From: Kiritimatiellia bacterium
GTDB lineage: Bacteria > Verrucomicrobiota > Kiritimatiellia > SLAD01
DNA: 5,416 nt
Reading direction: 5' to 3'
NCBI GenBank assembly: GCA_007126995.1
Contig: SLAD01000260.1
Span: 1-5,416, forward strand
A program made the position numbers and the translations under genes. Below are positions 1 to 5,416 of the stretch, one piece after another; positions within the stretch are counted from its first letter, which is position 1, and each line of letters opens with the position of its first letter. Under the pieces are notes generated by a model that made no database searches, was not told the origin of the DNA, and saw only the letters and a program-made list of their open reading frames with translations.

Positions 1-855
1 CAGTCCCCCTACCCCAAGCACCAACGCCACAGAAACGGCATTGAGTACTTCCATGGCGGGAAAGAAGTAGCTAATCCAGCGAACGGACTCGAACCAGCCT
101 TGCCGCAAATCGGTATTCCGCTCGTCGAACCGTGTACGCACGGTGGTTTCCCGGTTAAAAAGCTGAATGGTAAGCATGCCGGTGATCATTTCCTGCAAAT
201 ACGCGTTCAAGGTCGATTGACGCGCCCGCACTTTACGGTGGGCACGACGCGTATTCAGGTTGATCCAAAACATCACCGCCAGCAGGACGGGAAAGACGCC
301 GAACAACGTGAGCGCCAATACGGGACTGAGATAGATCATGAATCCCATAATTGCGAGCAAGGCAAAGAGATCAGCCACCAATCCGACCACACCGTCCGTC
401 ACCATGCGTTGCATGGCTTCGACATCGGACGTTACGCGGGTCATGAGTCGTCCAACCGGATTACGGTCCATGAAGCGCAACGGCATGCGCAGGATCTTCG
501 CAAAGATATCGGCGCGCATGTCGTAAATGATGCGTTCTGCCACCCAAGCCATCAGATAGCTTTGGAAATAACGCAATCCGAAGACCATGCTCGCCAAGCC
601 GAGAAAGAACCAGCCGACCCGTGTGATGCCCGCAATCCGGTCGCCCGCCGAGAGGGATGCCGCGTCCTCCATTAAATAATCATCGATGGCCGTTTTGAGC
701 AGGACCGGCATCGCACTGTTGAGCAGCGACATAATCAGAATGATCAGCACGGCGAAGCCCAGCAGGCCGCGATAGGGTTTGGTGTAGGCGAGCAGCCGGC
801 GGGTTAGGTGTCCGTCGAAAAGTTTTCCTTCCGGCTCTATTTCGTGCGCGCTCAT
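1..855 (-). CDS. ABC exporter half-transporter, membrane domain, partial at the left edge (MdlB/YheH-like)
   Basis: The frame is open from an ATG at 855-853 to the window edge: 285 codons without a stop, beginning MSAHEIEPEGKLFDGHLTRR. Only the N-terminal membrane domain of a type IV ABC exporter is present. I judge hydrophobic helices at roughly residues 30-52, 80-102, 154-176, 178-200 and 257-282. Between helices 2 and 3 lies the family's cytoplasmic stretch: FMDRNPVGRLMTRVTSDVEA (residues 128-147) matches the usual F-F-D-x-x-x-x-G-x-L-x-x-R-x-x-x-D pattern. A second conserved stretch, QEMITGMLTIQLFNRE (221-236), marks the second coupling region. The sixth helix and the whole nucleotide-binding domain lie beyond position 1. 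The start is fixed by an ATGA overlap with the preceding exporter gene and by GGAG eight bases upstream. Overlap with a second half-transporter strongly suggests a heterodimer, with this subunit as the MdlB/BmrD-like partner. The substrate (drug, lipid or peptide) cannot be read from the sequence. Confidence 0.93.
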   Translation of the reverse strand, partial: MSAHEIEPEGKLFDGHLTRRLLAYTKPYRGLLGFAVLIILIMSLLNSAMPVLLKTAIDDYLMEDAASLSAGDRIAGITRVGWFFLGLASMVFGLRYFQSYLMAWVAERIIYDMRADIFAKILRMPLRFMDRNPVGRLMTRVTSDVEAMQRMVTDGVVGLVADLFALLAIMGFMIYLSPVLALTLFGVFPVLLAVMFWINLNTRRAHRKVRARQSTLNAYLQEMITGMLTIQLFNRETTVRTRFDERNTDLRQGWFESVRWISYFFPAMEVLNAVSVALVLGVGGL

Positions 856-2612
856 GACGTATGCTCCAAACGCGCTTGTAGCCGTTGCACTTCATCTAGT
901 TCCCGGTAGTAGCCCGGTTGTTGAACCAACTCCGCGTGCGTACCCGATTGCGTGATGCGCCCGTCCTGCAGCACGATGATGCGATCCGCGTGGCGCAGCG
1001 AAGAGACGCGGTGACTAATAATCAACGTCGTGCAGGTCGTGACGACCGGTTTCAGTCGCGCTTGGATCGCTGCTTCGGTTTGGGTGTCGATGGCGGAAAA
1101 CACATCGTCCAGAATCAACACGCCCGGCTTACGGGCCAGCGCACGGCTGATGGCGGTCCGTTGGCGTTGCCCGCCGGACAGGGTTACGCCGCGCTCGCCC
1201 AGCATGGTTTCGAAGCGTTTCGGGAACCCCTCCACATCGGTGTGCAGCTCGGCCAGCTCGGCGGCGATAAAGACCTTTTCCAAATCGGTTTCTTCCAGAC
1301 CCAAGGCGATGTTGTTGGCGAGTGTATCGGAAAACAGAAAGGCCTCCTGTGGCGCGATCCCGACCAAACGCCGCAGGGTGTCGAGCGGGATCGTGCGCAC
1401 GTCGCGGCCATCGATCCGCACAACGCCTTCGGTCGGATCGAGCACGCGCGCAATCAGCCAAGCGAGGACCGTTTTGCCGCTCCCCGTCGGGCCGGTGATC
1501 CCCAATGTTTCGCCGGCCGGGATCGACAGGGAAATGCGGTCGAGCACACGAACGCCACCGAGATCCAGCGAGACCGCATCGAATTCAACGGTCACCTTAC
1601 GGCGGTCGACCGGCGCGAGGTCATCGGGACCTTCGCCTTGATCACGAATGGCGGGTTGGGCGGTGAGTATCGACTGAATCCGGCCCCAACTCGCTTTGCC
1701 GCGTTGCAGCAAATTGATCGTCCACCCCAGGGCCAACATCGGCCATTGCAGGAAGAAAAGGTACTGCGAGAATTGCACGAACTGGCCTACGGTCATGCGG
1801 TTCGCAATGACTTCACGACCACCGATCCACATGATCAGGACCACGCCGATGCTGAACAGCATCCCCATGCCCGGCCAGAGCGGTCGTTCCACCCGGTTCA
1901 GGGCCATCTTGAGCTCAATGTAGCGCTGATTCAGGCGGGTGAAGAATCCGCGTTGGCGGTCCTCAATGCCGTAGCCGCGCACGGTTCGTATGCCACCAAA
2001 GTTTTCCTGACAGAAATTTGAGATGACCGAGAACTGTGCCTGCGAATCCTCGTAGCGTTGGCGAATGATTTTCAGCAGCAGGAAGAAAAGCAGACTCGTG
2101 CTGGGCAACAGGAACAGCATCACGAGGGCCATCCGCACGTTGATATAGAACATGATGCCGAAGGCGAGTATGAAGCCCACCGAAGTACGCGTGCCTTGCA
2201 AAATCCCGTGCCCCACAAACTCGCGCACGGCATTGAGATCCGAGGTCATCTTGGTCATCAGATCGCCGGTTCGTTCGCGGCTATAGAAGGTATAGTCGAG
2301 CCGCGACAAGTGTTGAAAGACGTCGCGCCGGATCTCGTATTCGACCTGATGCCCCAGCGAGAGCAGAATGCGGCGCATGCCCAATGCGAGGCCGGCGGAA
2401 CACAGCGCGGCGACCACGTAAAGCACAGCGTACGTCAGGATCATCGGCCAGCGCACGGACTCACTCACCAATTCATCGACCGCGTACCTCGTGATGAACG
2501 GGCTCAATACGCTGATGGCCACGCTGGCGCAGACCAGCAGCACGCCGTTGATTACGCGCGGACGATGAGCAAATACATAATCCGGCAGCGATTTGGACGG
2601 AATAGACTCCAT
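852..2612 (-). CDS. ABC exporter half-transporter with Asp in place of the Walker B Glu (MdlA/YheI-like)
   Basis: This is a complete 586-residue half-transporter with a membrane domain followed by an ATPase domain, the normal length for the family. Helices lie at about residues 20-43, 56-78, 132-156, 158-181, 246-265 and 273-297. The ATPase domain covers about 340-572: Walker A GPTGSGKT (374-381), Q-loop Gln 422, signature LSGGQ (478-482), Walker B VLILDD (498-503), D-loop SAID (506-509) and switch His 534. Position 503 is Asp (codon at 1104-1106) where an active ATP site has Glu. This LDD pattern is known from the degenerate-site subunit of heterodimeric exporters (TM287, BmrC/YheI, LmrC, and also MdlA). 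The stretch QENFGGIRTVRGYGIEDRQ (202-220) fits the same group. The ATG at 2612 is the earliest possible start because an in-frame TAG lies at 2619-2621. Its Shine-Dalgarno is weak (AGG at 2618-2620, five bases away). The gene follows the RNase gene after 55 bases and overlaps the next exporter gene by four. It is probably an inner-membrane export pump; the substrate is unknown. Confidence 0.95.
   Translation of the reverse strand: MESIPSKSLPDYVFAHRPRVINGVLLVCASVAISVLSPFITRYAVDELVSESVRWPMILTYAVLYVVAALCSAGLALGMRRILLSLGHQVEYEIRRDVFQHLSRLDYTFYSRERTGDLMTKMTSDLNAVREFVGHGILQGTRTSVGFILAFGIMFYINVRMALVMLFLLPSTSLLFFLLLKIIRQRYEDSQAQFSVISNFCQENFGGIRTVRGYGIEDRQRGFFTRLNQRYIELKMALNRVERPLWPGMGMLFSIGVVLIMWIGGREVIANRMTVGQFVQFSQYLFFLQWPMLALGWTINLLQRGKASWGRIQSILTAQPAIRDQGEGPDDLAPVDRRKVTVEFDAVSLDLGGVRVLDRISLSIPAGETLGITGPTGSGKTVLAWLIARVLDPTEGVVRIDGRDVRTIPLDTLRRLVGIAPQEAFLFSDTLANNIALGLEETDLEKVFIAAELAELHTDVEGFPKRFETMLGERGVTLSGGQRQRTAISRALARKPGVLILDDVFSAIDTQTEAAIQARLKPVVTTCTTLIISHRVSSLRHADRIIVLQDGRITQSGTHAELVQQPGYYRELDEVQRLQARLEHTS
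864..867 (-). promoter_or_regulatory. Ribosome binding site of the second exporter gene
   Basis: GGAG on the minus strand sits eight bases before the ATG at 855. It lies inside the last codons of the preceding exporter gene, whose TGA overlaps the ATG in an ATGA. This arrangement is typical of translational coupling, which would keep two subunits of one complex at equal amounts. It supports choosing the ATG at 855. Confidence 0.75.
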
Positions 2613-2638
2613 AACTGCCTAACGGGTCGGACTTCTCT

Positions 2639-2654
2639 CCGCGAACTATCGCGG
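2639..2654 (-). other. Perfect 6-bp hairpin in the gap between the RNase and exporter genes
   Basis: On the minus strand CCGCGA, a TAGT loop and TCGCGG form a perfect six-pair, GC-rich stem in the 55-base gap. No T-run follows (the next bases are AGAGAAGTCC), so it does not fit an intrinsic terminator. The last two G of the 3' arm belong to a GGAGAG sequence, but that lies 22 bases before the exporter ATG, too far for normal ribosome placement. It could slow 3'-to-5' decay of the upstream message, be a processing site, or be chance. Confidence 0.4.
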
Positions 2655-2667
2655 GAATCGTAGCCTT

Positions 2668-4260
2668 CTACTCCTGTCCCATCCCCGCCGGGTACAATTC
2701 TTCATTCGTTTCGCCGTTCACCACGCGGAAGCTTTCAACGTGCATGTTGTGGTCCGAAACAAAGGCCATCTGTACGCCGAATTTGTTTTCAAGCTCGACC
2801 AACATGTCCTCATCCTCGGAACGCAAGCGGTCCAGCACGGACGGATTCACGGTGACCCGCAGCGAGAGTCCGCCACCCCTCTTTTGGCCCCGCATGATCT
2901 GGGCCAAGCGACGCTGGATCTCTACGCTCATGCTGAGGGACGACTTCACCTTACCGCGACCTAGACAGTATGGGCAATCGGTGAACGTCGCGGACCGGAT
3001 ACTTTCCTCCGCGCGCTGACGCGTCATTTCGATCAAGCCCAACTCTGAAACGGGCAATACGTTGGTACGCGCTTTATCGCGTCGCACCGCTTCTTTCAGG
3101 GTGCGGTAGACGGTATTCTGGTGACGACGCGACTTCATATCGATGAAATCGATCACCACCAGGCCGCCGACGTTGCGGAGCCGAAGCTGTCGTGCAACCT
3201 CTTCGGCCGCCTCGATGTTCACTTCAACGATCGCCTCTTCCTGGGTCTTGCCGCCCTTGTGCCGTCCGGTATTGACGTCGATGGCGACCAAGGCTTCCGT
3301 TTCATCGAAGATCAGGTAACCGCCTGACTTTAACCAGACCTTGCGTTGAAAGGCGTTTTCCAGTTGGCGCTCGACATCGAAATGCTCGAAGATCGGCATG
3401 TGGCCGTCGTACAGCTTGATCTTGTTCTTGCCGCGCCGCGAAATCCGCGAGACAAGCTCCTTGATGCGATTATACTGTTCCTTATGGTCGATCACGATGC
3501 GATCAATATCTTCGGTCAACGAATCGCGCACGATCCGCTCGACCAGATCCGGCTCTTTGTACAATCGGCACGGGGCCGGCAGTTCGCGGATACCGCGCTC
3601 GATTTCGTTCCAGGTTTCGACCAATTGCCGCGTGTCGCGGGCAAAGCTGGTGGCGCGCGCCCCCGAACCGGCCGTCCGCACGATCAGGCCGAGGTCTTCG
3701 GGAGCGGGCAACCGGCTCAAGACCTTCTTCAAGCGCTCGCGTTCCTTGGCGTCCTCGATCTTCTTTGATACGCCTTTGAGTCCACTGCCGGGCATCATCA
3801 CCAGATACCGACCCGGGATGCTCAGGTTCGCGGTCACGCGCGGGCCTTTGGTGCCGATGGCGCCCTTGGTCACTTGCACCACAATTTCGGCGCCGACGGG
3901 AAACTTCTTGGCCATTTCGCCGTTGCCGTACTTCTTCTTGCGTGAGCCGCGCGAACGGGATACGCCCTCTTCTGCTTCCAGGCGGGCGGCGTCCTCGGGG
4001 ATCATATCCCAATAATGGATGAAGGCGTTCTTCTTCATACCGATATCCACGAAGGCCGCCTGCAATGCGTCTTCCACGTTTTGGATCTTGCCCTTAAAGA
4101 TACTGCCGACAATACGATCCTCGCTTTCGCGTTCGACGAAGAAGCCTTCCAGCTTCCCTTCCTCCAAAACCGCAACGCGCGTCTCGAGGCCTTCCTCGTT
4201 AATGACGATCTCCTTTTTCACCTCTTTTTTACCCCGTAATTTCTTAAAATAGTCCAACAT
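2668..4260 (-). CDS. rng: Ribonuclease G (RNase E/G family endoribonuclease)
   Basis: This 530-residue protein is an RNase E/G-family endoribonuclease. The enzyme cuts single-stranded, A/U-rich RNA, preferring 5'-monophosphate ends, and acts in mRNA decay and 16S rRNA 5' maturation. After a lysine-rich leader (1-17) comes the S1 domain (about 47-150), with Phe 70 and Phe 80 spaced like Phe 57 and Phe 67 of E. coli RNase E. Next is the 5'-sensor RTAG (Arg 195, Thr 196). The DNase I-like catalytic domain has LVAIDVNTGR (Asp 328, Asn 330) and VVIDFIDM (Asp 371), 43 residues apart as in RNase E Asp 303 and Asp 346. The zinc link CPYC (Cys 429, Cys 432) lies 101 residues after the first catalytic Asp, also as in RNase E. 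The small domain ends the protein and there is no long degradosome scaffold, so it is RNase G-like, though about 40 residues longer than E. coli RNase G. The extra length lies mainly in the leader and in a charged insert at about 89-119. The start is supported by AGGAAGGA ten bases upstream. The rodA stop is 21 bases away. Confidence 0.96.
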   Translation of the reverse strand: MLDYFKKLRGKKEVKKEIVINEEGLETRVAVLEEGKLEGFFVERESEDRIVGSIFKGKIQNVEDALQAAFVDIGMKKNAFIHYWDMIPEDAARLEAEEGVSRSRGSRKKKYGNGEMAKKFPVGAEIVVQVTKGAIGTKGPRVTANLSIPGRYLVMMPGSGLKGVSKKIEDAKERERLKKVLSRLPAPEDLGLIVRTAGSGARATSFARDTRQLVETWNEIERGIRELPAPCRLYKEPDLVERIVRDSLTEDIDRIVIDHKEQYNRIKELVSRISRRGKNKIKLYDGHMPIFEHFDVERQLENAFQRKVWLKSGGYLIFDETEALVAIDVNTGRHKGGKTQEEAIVEVNIEAAEEVARQLRLRNVGGLVVIDFIDMKSRRHQNTVYRTLKEAVRRDKARTNVLPVSELGLIEMTRQRAEESIRSATFTDCPYCLGRGKVKSSLSMSVEIQRRLAQIMRGQKRGGGLSLRVTVNPSVLDRLRSEDEDMLVELENKFGVQMAFVSDHNMHVESFRVVNGETNEELYPAGMGQE

Positions 4261-4270
4261 GTGTTCTCTG

Positions 4271-4278
4271 TCCTTCCT
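4271..4278 (-). promoter_or_regulatory. Ribosome binding site of the RNase gene
   Basis: AGGAAGGA on the minus strand lies in the 21-base gap after the rodA TAA, ten bases before the ATG at 4260. It is a good Shine-Dalgarno at slightly long spacing. It settles the start at 4260, so the lysine-rich leader is part of the protein. The gap is too short for a separate promoter, so the RNase message is expected to be co-transcribed with rodA. Confidence 0.75.
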
Positions 4279-4281
4279 ACG

Positions 4282-5394
4282 TTAACGGCGGGAACGCCGT
4301 ATAATAATGCTCTGCAATATGCCGAGTCCCAGCATGGTGCTGACCATAAATGAACCTCCGTAACTCAGTAGCGGCAACGGCAAGCCCGTAATCGGCATCA
4401 AGCCGATCGTCATGGCTGTGTTGACAAAGACATGAAAGAAAATCATGCCTGTGATGCCGACTGCGATGAGTCGTCCCTCCTTATCGGCAGCGACCAGCGC
4501 TGCCCGGGTACCGCATATGAGAATCAGGACAAAGAGGCCCAACACGGTTGTGGCCCCGACAAATCCTTTCTCCTCTGCAATCACCGTAAAAATGAAATCG
4601 GTCGGCGCTACCGTACGCGGGAGATAGCCCAACACGTTCTGTGTCCCCTGCAAATACCCCTTGCCGCTCATGCCGCCGGAACCGACCGCAATTTCCGACT
4701 GCATCTTGTTCCAACCCGCGCCATACGGGTCGCGCCCCGGATCGATAAAGACAAGAATGCGCTCACGCTGATAGCTACCCAACGCCATCCAGCCGACGGG
4801 GAGCAACATCAGGCCGATCAGCGCCAAAAAAACGAGAAACTGGAGGCGAATGCCGCCCGCAAAAAGAATGAAGAGCGTGACGGGAATCAATGTGGCTGCT
4901 GTGCCCAAGTCCGGTTGACGGGCAATCAAGACAAAGGGCACCACCGCAATCACCAGCGCCAGCGCCATACTGCCAAGCTGCCAAGGATCGCGATCGGGCC
5001 GCGACCAGTAGCGCGCGACCGCCAAGACCACGGCCAGCTTGGCAAACTCGGCGGGTTGGATCTGAATGTTAAAGAAACTCAACCAGCGGCTGGCACCATG
5101 AACGCGCGTACCGAAAAAGAGTACCAGCACCAAGAGTAGAAGGGTCCCGACATAAATCCACCAGGTCATTTCGGCTAGCCGCCGGTAATCGGTCATCGCC
5201 AGAAACACGTAGCCGACCAAGCCGGCCATCGCCCAGCCGATCTGGCGCTGATACATCCGGTTCACCGGCACATCGGCCCGTTGAAAACCGGCGCTGAAGA
5301 TGAAGAAAATGCCGATTACGATCAGGGCCAGGATGGCGAACGTCATCAGCCAGTCCGCCCGCTGTAGATGCCATTTGATGCGTGACCAGTTCAT
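4282..5394 (-). CDS. rodA: RodA, SEDS-family peptidoglycan glycosyltransferase of the elongasome
   Basis: RodA is an integral inner-membrane SEDS glycosyltransferase. It polymerises lipid II into glycan strands for lateral wall growth, working with a class B penicillin-binding protein (PBP2) and the MreBCD proteins. At 370 residues it is the same length as E. coli RodA and shows about ten hydrophobic helices. Family landmarks are RWLSFFNIQIQPAEFAKL (103-120), ARQPDLGTA (158-166), the loop containing DPYGAGWNKMQSEIAVGSGG (222-241) and GKGYLQGTQN (244-253), the catalytic TDFIF with Asp 266, and LPLPLLSYGGS (338-348). In place of the usual LPExHTDF, the loop before Asp 266 reads LPRTVAPTDF (258-267), which is two residues longer and lacks the Glu and His. 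RodA is preferred over FtsW because of the length, the short cytoplasmic ends, the motif wording and the absence of cell-division neighbours. The ATG at 5394 has GGAG five bases upstream and is the only start codon visible in this frame at the right edge. Confidence 0.95.
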   Translation of the reverse strand: MNWSRIKWHLQRADWLMTFAILALIVIGIFFIFSAGFQRADVPVNRMYQRQIGWAMAGLVGYVFLAMTDYRRLAEMTWWIYVGTLLLLVLVLFFGTRVHGASRWLSFFNIQIQPAEFAKLAVVLAVARYWSRPDRDPWQLGSMALALVIAVVPFVLIARQPDLGTAATLIPVTLFILFAGGIRLQFLVFLALIGLMLLPVGWMALGSYQRERILVFIDPGRDPYGAGWNKMQSEIAVGSGGMSGKGYLQGTQNVLGYLPRTVAPTDFIFTVIAEEKGFVGATTVLGLFVLILICGTRAALVAADKEGRLIAVGITGMIFFHVFVNTAMTIGLMPITGLPLPLLSYGGSFMVSTMLGLGILQSIIIRRSRR

Positions 5395-5416
5395 GAGCGC
5401 TCCCCCGCTTCGGTCA
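5391..5416 (-). CDS. Probable C-terminal end of the upstream gene, overlapping rodA by ATGA
   Basis: The rodA start reads ATGA, and the frame that ends in this TGA (5393-5391) is open to the window edge, giving TEAGERS before the stop. Only seven full codons are visible, so the protein cannot be identified and the frame could be chance. In many bacteria the gene just before rodA encodes the class B penicillin-binding protein PBP2 (mrdA), which would fit. The same ATGA overlap is used between the two exporter genes further along this cluster, which makes a coupled overlap here more believable. Confidence 0.35.
5400..5403 (-). promoter_or_regulatory. Ribosome binding site of rodA
   Basis: The minus strand reads GGGGGAG followed by CGCTC and the ATG at 5394, so GGAG is placed five bases before the start. 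No other ATG, GTG or TTG occurs in the rodA frame between here and the right edge. The site would lie within the end of the upstream gene if that gene stops in the ATGA at 5391-5394. Confidence 0.65.

Noticed and set aside
100..675. Plus-strand open frame (191 codons) across the left-edge region.
   Set aside because: The minus-strand frame from 855 to 1 is continuously open and encodes a clear ABC exporter membrane domain. The plus-strand product is His/Gln/Arg-rich and unrecognisable.
918..2021. Long plus-strand open frame (367 codons) antisense to the first exporter gene.
   Set aside because: It lies entirely opposite a gene with all ABC motifs. Its translation is rich in Gln, Arg, His and Asp, shows no recognisable fold or motif, and is what reverse reading of G+C-rich codons produces.
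2639..2654. Hairpin considered as an intrinsic terminator after the RNase gene.
   Set aside because: The stem is only six pairs and is followed by AGAGAAGTCC rather than a T-run.
2058..2663. Plus-strand open frame (201 codons) antisense to the exporter membrane domain.
   Set aside because: Its composition is Gln/His/Glu-rich without any family signature, and it mirrors hydrophobic helix codons of the real gene.
4213..4219. G-AAA-AAG heptamer in frame near the start of the RNase gene, followed by an internal GGAG, considered as a programmed frameshift or internal start.
   Set aside because: The lysine-rich leader explains the A-runs, the zero frame leads directly into the conserved protein, no ATG, GTG or TTG follows the GGAG at a suitable distance, and no stimulatory structure is evident.
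4432..5139. Plus-strand open frame (235 codons) antisense to rodA.
   Set aside because: It is a reverse-strand shadow of membrane-helix codons. The rodA frame carries all SEDS motifs and this one has none.
1..5416. Search by eye for tRNA or rRNA genes, CRISPR repeats, insertion-sequence ends, attachment sites and riboswitches.
   Set aside because: Nearly all bases are coding, the longest gap is 55 bases, and no repeated arrays, terminal inverted repeats or RNA gene hallmarks were seen.

Overview
All supportable genes in this window lie on the minus strand and run from the right edge to the left: the last codons of an unidentified upstream gene, rodA, a gene for an RNase E/G-family endoribonuclease, and two genes for half-size ABC exporters. 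The second exporter gene runs off the left edge. The junctions are tight: an ATGA overlap into rodA (inferred), 21 bases from rodA to the RNase gene, 55 bases from there to the first exporter, and an ATGA overlap between the exporters. I see no convincing promoter and no hairpin-plus-T-tract terminator, so the cluster reads as the inside of one longer transcription unit whose promoter lies beyond position 5416.

The organism is a bacterium, most likely Gram-negative and rod-shaped. This rests on the elongasome glycosyltransferase RodA together with an RNase G-type enzyme. By eye G+C is in the upper 50s per cent, and the standard genetic code fits all frames. The RNase has a lysine-rich leader and a charged insert in its S1 domain, and the RodA active-site loop is not the proteobacterial one. 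This makes a lineage outside Proteobacteria plausible, perhaps in the Planctomycetota-Verrucomicrobiota group, but that placement is a guess from family resemblance.

Region by region: 5391-5416 holds the probable end of the upstream gene (a class B penicillin-binding protein would be the usual neighbour). 4282-5394 is rodA, complete at 370 codons. 2668-4260 is the RNase gene, 530 codons, with every key active-site, 5'-sensor and zinc-link residue in place. 2613-2667 is a gap with a short perfect hairpin. 852-2612 is a complete ABC exporter half (586 codons) in which Asp replaces the catalytic Glu of Walker B. 1-855 is the first 285 codons of its partner, covering the membrane domain only.

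Functionally, RodA polymerises lateral-wall peptidoglycan and the RNase acts in RNA turnover or rRNA maturation. The two ABC halves probably form one heterodimeric exporter of the MdlAB / YheIH (BmrCD) / TM287-288 type. Shape genes and rng are also close together in E. coli (downstream of mreBCD), so the rodA-rng pairing looks conserved; the exporter pair looks like a lineage-specific addition. The window is mainly housekeeping, and I found no clear novel defence, mobile or RNA system. The points most worth a second look are the altered loop next to the RodA catalytic Asp, the asymmetric ATPase site of the exporter, and the S1 insert of the RNase.
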